A stretch of DNA of 64,000 bases from an uncultured Acetatifactor sp. Lineage in GTDB: Bacteria; Bacillota; Clostridia; Lachnospirales; Lachnospiraceae. The position numbers were made by a program, and so were the translations under genes. Every line of letters begins with the position of its first letter. The first letter of the stretch is position 1. Of the stretch, positions 50,462-58,550 are shown in pieces. The notes below the pieces were generated by a model. That model did no database searches. It had not been told where the DNA came from and was given only the letters and a program-made list of their open reading frames with translations. The DNA lies in NCBI GenBank assembly GCA_934394815.1, contig CAKRRD010000001.1, positions 224,542 through 288,541 on the forward strand, given 5' to 3'.

Positions 50462-52183
50462 ATGAGTTATATGGACGAACTGAATTTCTGGTTGAATGAT
50501 GATTATTTTGACCAGAAGACCAAGGATGAACTTCTGGCAATCCGCAACAACGAGGCAGAAGTGGAAGATCGTTTTTACAAGGAACTGGAATTCGGTACCG
50601 GCGGTTTACGTGGCGTGATCGGTGCAGGAACCAACCGCATGAACGTATATACCGTTCGTAAGGCAACTCAGGGTCTTGCTAATTATATCATTAAGCGCGG
50701 CACCCAGAGCAAGGGTGTGGCTATCGCATTTGACTCCCGCCGCATGTCTCCCGAGTTTTCCGATGAGGCAGCAAGATGTCTGGCAGCCAATGGCATCAAG
50801 GCATACATTTTTGAATCTTTAAGACCTACCCCGGAACTGTCCTTTGCCCTTCGTACGCTGGGATGTACCGCAGGTATCGTAGTGACCGCAAGCCACAACC
50901 CTCCTGAGTACAACGGCTATAAAGTATACTGGGAGGACGGCGCACAGGTAACCGCTCCTATCGATAAGGACATCATCACCGAAGTACAGTCCATCAAGGA
51001 TTATCATACCGTGAAGACCATGAGCAGAGAGGATGCGATAGCTGCAGGTCTCTATCAGGTAATCGGTAAAGAGATCGATGACAAGTACATGACAGAGCTG
51101 AAGAAGCAGATTATCCATCCGGATGTTATCAAAGAGATGGCTGATGACATTAAGATCGTATATACTCCGTTGTGCGGTACCGGCAACAAGCCGGTAAGAC
51201 GTATCCTGTCCGAGCTGGGATTCAAGCATGTCTATGTGGTTCCCGAGCAGGAGAATCCGGATCCGGACTTCACCACACTGGATTATCCGAACCCCGAGGA
51301 TCCCAAGGCATTTACCTATGCACTGCGTCTGGCAAAGGAAAAGGATGCGGACATCGTTCTGGCAACCGATCCAGATGCAGACCGTCTGGGTGTCTATGCA
51401 AAAGATACTAAGACCGGAGAATATGTGGCATTTACCGGTAATATGTCCGGTATGCTGATCGCAGAATATATCTTAAGAGAGAAGACTGCAACCGGCGCAA
51501 TGCCTGAGAATCCCGCACTGGTAACCACCATCGTTACCACCAACATGACCAAGCCCATCACCGAGGCTTACGGCGTAAAGCTGATCGAAGTACTGACCGG
51601 CTTCAAGTTCATCGGCGAGCAGATCAAGTTCTTCGAGCAGACCGGCAGCAACAATTATGTATTCGGTCTGGAAGAGAGCTATGGCTGTCTGGCAGGTACC
51701 CATGCAAGAGACAAGGATGCTATTGTAGCTGTTATGTGTCTGTGCGAAGTAGCTGCTTACTGCAAGAAGCACAATATGACTCTGTGGGATATGATGGTAT
51801 CCATGTATGAGAAATACGGTTACTTCAAGGAGACCCAGTACACCATTACCATGAAGGGTATCGACGGTGCAAGACAGATCGCTGAGATCATGGACAAGCT
51901 TCGTAAGAATCCTCCTAAGGCATTCGGTGACCTGAAAGTAGAGAAATTCCGTGATTATCAGAGCGATGTGATCATCGACATGGAGACCGGTGAGAAGACC
52001 ACCACCGGACTTCCGAAGTCCAATGTTCTGTACTTTGAGCTTCCCGACAACGCATGGTGCTGTGCACGTCCTTCCGGAACCGAGCCCAAGATCAAGTTCT
52101 ACATGGGCGTGAAGGGCAACAGCATTGAGGATGCACAGGCTAAGGTAGAGAAGCTGACCGAGGATGTAAAGGCAGTATTGTAA
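50462..52183 (+). CDS. Phosphoglucomutase/phosphomannomutase
   Basis: 573 residues, preceded by AGGAGG. Alpha-D-phosphohexomutase features: FGTGGLRGVIGAG near the start, TASHNPPEYNG with the phosphoserine S144, the metal loop DPDADR at about 303, and the C-terminal phosphate site RPSGTEPKIKFY. It interconverts glucose-6-phosphate and glucose-1-phosphate (possibly also mannose phosphates), supplying RfbA and other nucleotide-sugar enzymes. It has its own promoter and terminator and optimised codons, so it is probably a core metabolic gene next to the glycan locus. Confidence 0.92.
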   Translation: MSYMDELNFWLNDDYFDQKTKDELLAIRNNEAEVEDRFYKELEFGTGGLRGVIGAGTNRMNVYTVRKATQGLANYIIKRGTQSKGVAIAFDSRRMSPEFSDEAARCLAANGIKAYIFESLRPTPELSFALRTLGCTAGIVVTASHNPPEYNGYKVYWEDGAQVTAPIDKDIITEVQSIKDYHTVKTMSREDAIAAGLYQVIGKEIDDKYMTELKKQIIHPDVIKEMADDIKIVYTPLCGTGNKPVRRILSELGFKHVYVVPEQENPDPDFTTLDYPNPEDPKAFTYALRLAKEKDADIVLATDPDADRLGVYAKDTKTGEYVAFTGNMSGMLIAEYILREKTATGAMPENPALVTTIVTTNMTKPITEAYGVKLIEVLTGFKFIGEQIKFFEQTGSNNYVFGLEESYGCLAGTHARDKDAIVAVMCLCEVAAYCKKHNMTLWDMMVSMYEKYGYFKETQYTITMKGIDGARQIAEIMDKLRKNPPKAFGDLKVEKFRDYQSDVIIDMETGEKTTTGLPKSNVLYFELPDNAWCCARPSGTEPKIKFYMGVKGNSIEDAQAKVEKLTEDVKAVL

Positions 52184-52213
52184 TAGATGTGATCCAAAAT
52201 AAATTCTGATTCC

Positions 52214-52252
52214 AAAAGAGCGAATCGCCCGGAGAGGGCGGTTTGCTCTTTT
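52214..52252 (+). terminator. Intrinsic terminator after phosphoglucomutase
   Basis: A long hairpin, AAAAGAGC through CGCCC pairing with GGGCG through GCTCTTTT, has a five-base loop and ends in four Ts. It ends only eight bases before the Shine-Dalgarno of the next gene, so no room remains for a separate promoter after it. Confidence 0.88.
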
Positions 52253-52270
52253 ATAAACGTGGAGGTATCT

Positions 52271-53695
52271 GTGGCAAAGCTGAGTAGGGCAAACCTTAAG
52301 AAAACTCTATATTATCTGCAACGTAACGGCCTGAGGGAAACCTGGATCTCTGTAAGGGAACGCCTGACAGAGACAGACCGCTATTTTTATGTACCCTGTT
52401 CGGAGGAGACGCTGGAACAGCAGAGTGCCAGAAAATGGGACAAGCCCATTACCTTCAGTATTGTGGTACCCCTGTACCGTACGCCGGAAAAGTATCTGGA
52501 AAGAATGATAACGAGTGTTATCACACAGAGCTATCCCCATTGGGAACTGATCCTGGCGGATGCCACGGAGGATCAAAGTGTGGAGGAAACGCTGAAAAAA
52601 CAGGGATTTCTGACAATACAGACAGAGGAAGACCGTGCAATCATTGCAGCGGATCCGAGGATCCACTATGTGCACCTTACGGAGAATGCCGGCATCGCAG
52701 CCAATACCAATCAGGCACTTTCTTATGCGAAGGGAGAATATATCGGCCTGCTGGATCATGATGATGTTCTGACACCGGATGCTCTGTATGAAATGGCGGA
52801 TGCCATGGCAAAGGCGGATGACAGAGGTGTCAGAACTGCTTTTGCCTATTCCGACGAGGATAAATGCGACGGAGAAGAGACAAAATATTACGATCCGAAC
52901 CATAAAGAAGACTTTAATTACGATTTGATCCTCAGCAATAATTATATTTGTCATTTTCTGGTCATGGAGGCAGGTCTGATGAAGAAGCTGCAATTCCGGC
53001 CGGAGTGTGACGGAGCCCAGGACTATGATCTGGTGCTGCGCGCCGTGGCAGAGGTGCTTGCCGCAGACGGGCGTTCCGGGGAAGAACGGATTCTCCATAT
53101 CCCGAGAGTGCTGTATCACTGGCGATGCCATGAGGCATCCACGGCGGCCAACCCGCACAGTAAGAAATACGCCTATGAGGCGGGGCTTCGTGCATTACAG
53201 GATCATGCCATGGAATGTGGGATTCCTGCAACAGCGGAAGAGACCAGGCATGTGGGATTTTATCGTTTACAATATAAAGACGTATTACAGGAAAGACCGG
53301 ATGTGGCTGCTGTGGGCGGCCGGATACTGTCCGGGAAGAGACACGGCCGGATCAGCGGCGGCAGAATGACTGCGGATGGCAAAATCCTCTATGAAGGACT
53401 GCCGGAGGGATTCGGAGGCTATCTTCACAGAGCGGAGCTGTCCCAGGATGCGGAGGCCTTAGATCTCCGCTGTCTCAGGATCCAGCCTGTCTGCAGGAAA
53501 ATATTTGAAAAAATTGTGGGAGTGCCTTATACGGAAGTGGTGAGGGAGCCGGGACAGCAGCCGGTGTTTGATGTCACCACATTGCCTGCGGGAGCAGACA
53601 TCCGGCAGTTAAGCCTGCGATTATCGGAAGCACTGCGCACACAGGGAAGATTACTTTATCTGCCGGAATACCCCGAGAGGTGGAACACATTATGA
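52271..53695 (+). CDS. GT2 glycosyltransferase with a degenerate second domain
   Basis: 474 residues from GTG at 52271, with GGAGG at 52261-52265; an in-frame GTG at 52259 precedes that site and is less likely. One complete GT-A domain covers about 60-330 (FSIVVPLYRTPE, LDHDD, YSDEDKCD, YHWRCHEAST). Residues about 335-410 (VAAVGGRILSGK, then GYLHRAELSQ) match only the later half of a second GT-A domain, without its nucleotide-binding half. It looks like a tandem GT2 that lost part of domain two. No promoter is visible between the terminator at 52214-52252 and the start, so expression may depend on readthrough. Confidence 0.83.
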   Translation: MAKLSRANLKKTLYYLQRNGLRETWISVRERLTETDRYFYVPCSEETLEQQSARKWDKPITFSIVVPLYRTPEKYLERMITSVITQSYPHWELILADATEDQSVEETLKKQGFLTIQTEEDRAIIAADPRIHYVHLTENAGIAANTNQALSYAKGEYIGLLDHDDVLTPDALYEMADAMAKADDRGVRTAFAYSDEDKCDGEETKYYDPNHKEDFNYDLILSNNYICHFLVMEAGLMKKLQFRPECDGAQDYDLVLRAVAEVLAADGRSGEERILHIPRVLYHWRCHEASTAANPHSKKYAYEAGLRALQDHAMECGIPATAEETRHVGFYRLQYKDVLQERPDVAAVGGRILSGKRHGRISGGRMTADGKILYEGLPEGFGGYLHRAELSQDAEALDLRCLRIQPVCRKIFEKIVGVPYTEVVREPGQQPVFDVTTLPAGADIRQLSLRLSEALRTQGRLLYLPEYPERWNTL

Positions 53696-54714
53696 GAGAA
53701 GTAACAGTCGTTATACCGAATTACAATGGGATGAAATATCTGCCGGAATGTATGACATCCTTGTGCAGGGGGCAGGAAAAGGCACCGGAATATGAAGTGC
53801 TGATCATAGACAATGGTTCTTCCGACGGCAGTGTGGAATATCTGGAAAGCGGATGGTGCTGTGAAAAAGAAGTACAGGTACCGGCAGAACAGGTTACAAA
53901 ACCGCAGGTGCGTCTGATCGCACTGCCGGAAAATACCGGCTTCTGTCATGCGGTGAATCTGGGAATCCGGGAGGCCAGGAGCCCTTATGTGATCCTGTTA
54001 AACAACGATACTAAGGTGGAGGCGGGCTTTATCAGAGGACTGTATGATGCCATCCGGCAGAATGAGAAGATCTTTTCTGTCAGCGCGAAGATGCTTATGT
54101 GGGATAAGCCGGAACTGCTGGATGATGCAGGAGACCGCTATTGTGTTCTGGGGTGGGCCTATTCCCGGGGAAAAGGACGGCCTGCCGCAAATTATGACAA
54201 GAATGTCAGCGTATTTTCCGCCTGTGGCGGGGCGTCGATTTACAGGCGCCGGGTGTTTGAAGAGATCGGTTATTTCGATGAGGCCCATTTTGCCTATCTG
54301 GAGGATCTGGATATCGGGTATCGCGCCCGGATCTATGGCTACGAGAACCGGTACGAGCCATCAGCGGTCGTGCTGCATTATGGCAGTGCCTCCACGGGAT
54401 CCCGGTATAATTCCCGGAAAACGGAACTTTCTTCTGCCAATAATATCTATGTCATCGGCAAAAACATGCCGCTGTTGCAATGGATTTTGAATCTGCCCTT
54501 TTTTGTGCTCGGATTTGGTATAAAATTTCTGTTTTTTTGCAAGAAGAGAATGGGAAAACTATATCTGAAGGGACTCTTCGCGGGATGGAAAAGGACGGCC
54601 GGATCTGTGGGAAAACAGAATAAAGTCCGCTTTCATTGGGGCCATCTGTGGAATTATGTGAAGATCCAGTGGCAACTATACCTGAATGTTTTTCGAATTC
54701 TTATGAAATCTTAA
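53692..54714 (+). CDS. GT2 rhamnosyltransferase-like glycosyltransferase (WbbL-like)
   Basis: 340 residues from the ATG at 53692, which overlaps the previous stop (ATGA). The GT-A domain has VTVVIPNYNGMKYL, VLIIDNGSSDGS, LLNNDTKVE and FAYLEDLDIGYRA, the pattern of WbbL-type rhamnosyltransferases. A hydrophobic C-terminal stretch (about 262-285) may anchor it. It could use the dTDP-rhamnose expected from the rfb genes. Donor inferred from family. Confidence 0.85.
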   Translation: MREVTVVIPNYNGMKYLPECMTSLCRGQEKAPEYEVLIIDNGSSDGSVEYLESGWCCEKEVQVPAEQVTKPQVRLIALPENTGFCHAVNLGIREARSPYVILLNNDTKVEAGFIRGLYDAIRQNEKIFSVSAKMLMWDKPELLDDAGDRYCVLGWAYSRGKGRPAANYDKNVSVFSACGGASIYRRRVFEEIGYFDEAHFAYLEDLDIGYRARIYGYENRYEPSAVVLHYGSASTGSRYNSRKTELSSANNIYVIGKNMPLLQWILNLPFFVLGFGIKFLFFCKKRMGKLYLKGLFAGWKRTAGSVGKQNKVRFHWGHLWNYVKIQWQLYLNVFRILMKS

Positions 54715-54738
54715 GAAATTACTTCATAAATTCTTAAG

Positions 54739-54767
54739 TTGAGAAAAAACCACCGTTATTGTAGAAT
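54739..54767 (+). promoter_or_regulatory. Promoter of the priming sugar transferase
   Basis: TTGAGA at 54739-54744 and TAGAAT at 54762-54767 are 17 bases apart. Upstream, TCTTAAG occurs at 54709-54715 and 54732-54738, and TCTTATG at 54699-54705; these may be regulator sites. Confidence 0.75.
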
Positions 54768-54814
54768 GAAATCGTTAAAAAGAAGCTTTTCAGACTTAGA
54801 GATTGGGTGACCGT

Positions 54815-56221
54815 ATGATAAAAGACAACCAGAAAGTCTTTAACAGGCTTCTTGTGATAATCGATGCGCTGATCACGGCGGTATCTTTTATCCTTGCCTA
54901 TTATATTAAATTTTATATTTTGAATGACGGTCCGGGGATCGGTGTCCTGCCCGTGCAGGATTACTACATGCTGCTTCCCTTTATCGTACCGGGTTACATG
55001 TTCCTGTATTATCGGTGCAGCGTATATTCCCCGAAGCGTACTGTTCGCCGCAGACATGAGATTTACAGTATTCTGCAGGCAAACACCATTGGCCTGGCGG
55101 CCCTGATTATTATTCTGTATATGATCATCCGTGAGATCAACTTTTCACGATCCGTCATGGCAATTTTTTATGTCCTGAATGTTTTCCTGACCTCCGTATT
55201 CCGTATCTTCATGCGAAAGGCATTGCGTTCCCTACGGAAAAAGGGATACAACCTGAAGCATATTCTTCTGGTAGGATATTCCCGGGCGGCGGAGGAATAT
55301 ATCGACAGGATCCTGAGCAATCCCCAGTGGGGATATGTGGTATGTGGTATTCTGGATGAACACATCCCCGGAGGAACCACTTACAAGGGGGTCAAGGTTC
55401 TGGGGACTCTTGGAAATCTGGAGTATATACTTCCGGAGAATAAACTGGATGAGATTGCCATTACGCTTTCCCTGAAAGATTATGATTATCTGGAAGGTGT
55501 GGTGGACATCTGTGAGAAATCCGGTGTACACACCAAGTTCATTCCGGACTACAGCAGTCTGATCCCCAGCAGACCTTATACCGAAGATCTGATGGGACTG
55601 CCGGTGATCAATATCCGCTATGTGCCTCTGACGAACACCGGCAATATGGTGATCAAGCGGGCCATGGATATTGCAGGTTCCATCTTCGGTATCATCATTA
55701 CCTCACCGATCATGTTACTGTCGGCCATTCTGGTAAAACTGTCCAGCCCCGGACCTGTGATCTTTAAACAGGAAAGGGTGGGACTCCATAATAAATCGTT
55801 TTATATGTACAAGTTCCGCAGCATGACAGTACAGCCTGCCTCGGAAGAAAAAAAAGGATGGACGGTACGCAATGATCCCAGAGTCACGGGGATCGGCAAG
55901 ATTCTCAGACGTACCAGCATTGATGAGCTTCCGCAGCTGTTCAATATTTTAAAGGGTGATATGAGTCTGGTGGGACCCCGGCCGGAACGACCACAGTTCG
56001 TGGAAAAGTTCAAGGAAGAGATTCCCCGTTATATGGTAAAACATCAGGTACGGCCGGGACTGACCGGCTGGGCACAGGTCAATGGCCTGCGAGGAGATTC
56101 TTCCATCAAAAAGAGGATCGAATATGATATTTACTATATTGAGAACTGGACCCTGGGCTTTGACATTAAGATCATCCTCATGACGTTTTTTACAGGATTT
56201 ATCAATAAAAATGCTTATTAA
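54815..56221 (+). CDS. Undecaprenyl-phosphate sugar phosphotransferase (WcaJ/WbaP-like priming enzyme)
   Basis: 468 residues from the ATG at 54815; a TTG at 54803 is the alternative. Four N-terminal TM helices (about 10-130) are followed by a CoA-binding-like domain (VGYSRAAEEYI) and the C-terminal catalytic domain: KRAMDIAGS, SSPGPVIFKQERVG, MYKFRSM, SIDELPQLFNILKGDMS, VGPRPERP, and RPGLTGWAQVNG. This enzyme transfers a sugar-1-phosphate to undecaprenyl phosphate and starts chain assembly. It is the only priming transferase seen in the window, so it probably begins the glycan built by the GT2 enzymes. Its own promoter precedes it. Confidence 0.92.
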   Translation: MIKDNQKVFNRLLVIIDALITAVSFILAYYIKFYILNDGPGIGVLPVQDYYMLLPFIVPGYMFLYYRCSVYSPKRTVRRRHEIYSILQANTIGLAALIIILYMIIREINFSRSVMAIFYVLNVFLTSVFRIFMRKALRSLRKKGYNLKHILLVGYSRAAEEYIDRILSNPQWGYVVCGILDEHIPGGTTYKGVKVLGTLGNLEYILPENKLDEIAITLSLKDYDYLEGVVDICEKSGVHTKFIPDYSSLIPSRPYTEDLMGLPVINIRYVPLTNTGNMVIKRAMDIAGSIFGIIITSPIMLLSAILVKLSSPGPVIFKQERVGLHNKSFYMYKFRSMTVQPASEEKKGWTVRNDPRVTGIGKILRRTSIDELPQLFNILKGDMSLVGPRPERPQFVEKFKEEIPRYMVKHQVRPGLTGWAQVNGLRGDSSIKKRIEYDIYYIENWTLGFDIKIILMTFFTGFINKNAY

Positions 56222-56238
56222 TACAAGGAGAAGACAAG

Positions 56239-57408
56239 ATGGCAGCAAATTCTAACAACAATGGCGGAAGAAGACCTTCCGGAAACGGACAGAGACCGGC
56301 AGGCAACGGCCAGCGCACGAACACCGGCAGCGGACAGAAGAGAATGTCCGCAAAACAGAGGGAAGCCAAAAAGAGAAGAAAGGTTATCATCTTTGGTGTA
56401 GAGATTGTAGTGATCCTGGTCATGGTGGCAGTACTGTATCTGGTAATGACCCATACCAGCAACGAAGGACCCAAGGTAACGGTTCTGGAGACCGAAGAAC
56501 TCCGGATTCCCGAAGAGGTTCAGCAGGACGAGGCCATGAAGGGCTATATGAACATCGCATTGTTTGGTGTGGATGCAACGAAGGAAAGCCAGCTGTATAA
56601 GGGCAGCCGAAGCGACAGTGTCATGATCGCCAGCATCAATATGGACACCGGTGATATCAAGCTGGTCAGCGTATACCGTGACACCTACCTGAATATCGGT
56701 ACCGATTCCTACCAGAAATGTAACGCTGCTTATTCCTATGGTGGTGCAGAACAGGCGGTTAAGATGCTGAACATGAATCTGGATATGGATATTACGAACT
56801 TTGTGACCGTAGGCTACAAGGGACTGAGCGAAGTCATCGACGGTCTGGGTGGTATCTACATCGATGTGGACTCTGAGGAAATCAAACACATCAACAACTA
56901 TCAGATCGGTATTGCCGAGGTTCTGAAGTGTGATTATACCCCTGTAACAGAGACCGGTCTGCAGCTGTTAAACGGTCTGCAGGCGACTGCTTACTGCCGT
57001 ATCCGTTATACCGCAGGTAATGACTTCAAGCGTGCTGCCCGTCAGCGTGAAGTCATTCAGGCCATCGAAGATCAGGCAAAGAAAGCAGATTATGCAACTC
57101 TGTCGAAGGTATTCAACAGTGCCATCGACGATATTTACACCAGTCTGGATTCCAAGGATATTCTGGATCTGTTAAGCAATATTGCAAACTATCGCATTGT
57201 GGACGAGGGTGGTTTCCCTGAGGAGAACATGCGTGATACCGGTAATATCGGCGCCAAGGGAAGCTGCGTTATTCCTGTAAATCTGGAGAGCAATGTTGTA
57301 TGGCTCCATCAGTTCCTGTTCGATGATGCAGGCTACACTGTTACCGACAGCGTTAAGGAATACAGCAACAAGATCGAAGCCGATACCTCACCGTATCTGG
57401 GAAGATAG
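56239..57408 (+). CDS. LytR-CpsA-Psr (LCP) family glycopolymer ligase
   Basis: 389 residues, preceded by AAGGAGA. A basic, Asn/Gly-rich cytoplasmic tail (1-47) is followed by one TM helix (about 48-70) and an LCP domain: NIALFGVD, GSRSDSVMIASIN, VSVYRDTYL, GGAEQAVKMLN, YKGLSEVIDGLGGI, then RQREVIQAI. LCP proteins move polyprenyl-linked glycopolymers onto peptidoglycan. It follows the priming transferase by 17 bases, so start and final attachment of the chain are probably co-expressed. Family very sure. Confidence 0.92.
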   Translation: MAANSNNNGGRRPSGNGQRPAGNGQRTNTGSGQKRMSAKQREAKKRRKVIIFGVEIVVILVMVAVLYLVMTHTSNEGPKVTVLETEELRIPEEVQQDEAMKGYMNIALFGVDATKESQLYKGSRSDSVMIASINMDTGDIKLVSVYRDTYLNIGTDSYQKCNAAYSYGGAEQAVKMLNMNLDMDITNFVTVGYKGLSEVIDGLGGIYIDVDSEEIKHINNYQIGIAEVLKCDYTPVTETGLQLLNGLQATAYCRIRYTAGNDFKRAARQREVIQAIEDQAKKADYATLSKVFNSAIDDIYTSLDSKDILDLLSNIANYRIVDEGGFPEENMRDTGNIGAKGSCVIPVNLESNVVWLHQFLFDDAGYTVTDSVKEYSNKIEADTSPYLGR

Positions 57409-57460
57409 GAAAAGCATTTCACAGTTTATAAATTTATACAAATATATAGAAGTGACAGGA

Positions 57461-57502
57461 GTACAAGGGAGTCTTCCGGAACAGGCCGGGGCTCCCTTGT
57501 GC
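57461..57502. other. Hairpin downstream of the LCP gene
   Basis: An 11-bp inverted repeat with one G-T pair joins 57461-57471 to 57492-57502. No T tract follows, so it is at best a weak or factor-dependent terminator between the LCP gene and the promoter at 57546. Confidence 0.5.
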
Positions 57503-57545
57503 ATTACCCAAAGGGACAGATTGCCGTGGGGCATTGGGAAAATGC

Positions 57546-57574
57546 TTGTGCTGTAAAGAGAGATAAAGTATAAT
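57546..57574 (+). promoter_or_regulatory. Promoter of the GT2-glmS unit
   Basis: TTGTGC at 57546-57551 and TATAAT at 57569-57574 are 17 bases apart, 36 bases before the ATG at 57610. Confidence 0.7.
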
Positions 57575-57609
57575 AGACCAGAGATTGGGAAGGTAAGGAG
57601 CGCTCTGCA

Positions 57610-58548
57610 ATGGAGATTGATGTGATCATTCCTCTGTATAAGCCGGGGAAAGAATTATTTACATTATTGGATAAGCTTGGCAGCCAGAGCGTGCCGGTAC
57701 ATCAGGTGATTCTTCTGAACACGGAGGAGAAATATTTTGAACAGCTGATCTATGGTACCAGATTTCTGGAGACCTATCGGAATATCAAAGTATACCATGT
57801 ATCTAAGAGAGAATTTGATCATGGCGGAACGAGACGGATGGGAGTGAAAAAATCTTCCGCAGATGTCTTTGTCACCATGACACAGGATGCCATGCCTGCA
57901 GATGACAGATTAATCGAGAATCTGATCAGGCCTTTGCAGGGAAATGTGGCGGTGTCCTATGCGAGACAGCTGCCCGGAGAGGACTGTAATCCGGTGGAAA
58001 GCTACACCAGAGAGTTTAATTATCCGGCTCAGTCCCGGATCAAATCCGCGGAAGATCTGGGGACGTTGGGAATCAAGACTTTTTTCTGCTCCAATGTCTG
58101 TGCGGCCTATCGACGGGAAATCTACGAGGAATTGGGCGGATTTGTAAAGCATACCATATTTAATGAAGATATGATCTATGCGGCCGGTGCGGTGAAAGCC
58201 GGATATGCCATCGCCTATGCGGCAGATGCACAGGTGGTACACTCCCATAATTATACCAACGGACAACAGTTCCACCGGAACTTTGACCTGGGAGTGTCAC
58301 AGGCGGAGCATCCGGAGATCTTCGCAGCGTATCCTTCGGAATCCGAGGGAAAACGAATGGTAAAAGATGTGACGTCCTATCTGCGTGACAACCATATGAC
58401 TGCCGGACTGCCTCATTTTTATATGCAATGTGCCTGCAAATATGCGGGCTATCTGTTAGGAAAAAACTATCGCAGGCTCCCGAAAAAATGGGTACTTGCG
58501 TTTACCTCAAATAAAGAATACTGGAAACAGAACAGAAAGGATGTATGA
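57610..58548 (+). CDS. GT2 family glycosyltransferase (rhamnosyltransferase-like)
   Basis: 312 residues, with AAGGAG nine bases upstream. The GT-A start IDVIIPLYKPGKEL is followed by KREFDHGGTRRMG and VTMTQDAMP as metal site, then NEDMIYAAGAVKAGY. This pattern is common in capsule rhamnosyltransferases of Firmicutes. The stop lies two bases before the glmS ATG. It is the last GT of the locus, under a separate promoter with glmS. Donor not certain. Confidence 0.83.
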   Translation: MEIDVIIPLYKPGKELFTLLDKLGSQSVPVHQVILLNTEEKYFEQLIYGTRFLETYRNIKVYHVSKREFDHGGTRRMGVKKSSADVFVTMTQDAMPADDRLIENLIRPLQGNVAVSYARQLPGEDCNPVESYTREFNYPAQSRIKSAEDLGTLGIKTFFCSNVCAAYRREIYEELGGFVKHTIFNEDMIYAAGAVKAGYAIAYAADAQVVHSHNYTNGQQFHRNFDLGVSQAEHPEIFAAYPSESEGKRMVKDVTSYLRDNHMTAGLPHFYMQCACKYAGYLLGKNYRRLPKKWVLAFTSNKEYWKQNRKDV

Positions 58549-58550
58549 CT

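Noticed and set aside
55848..55855. Run of eight As in the priming transferase gene as a phase-variable site
   Set aside because: Encodes ordinary Lys-Lys, is short, and frame is intact; slippage is possible but nothing else supports it.
57409..57609. glmS ribozyme in the region upstream of the GT2-glmS unit
   Set aside because: No AGCGCC-type core or ribozyme layout found; only a hairpin and a promoter are seen.
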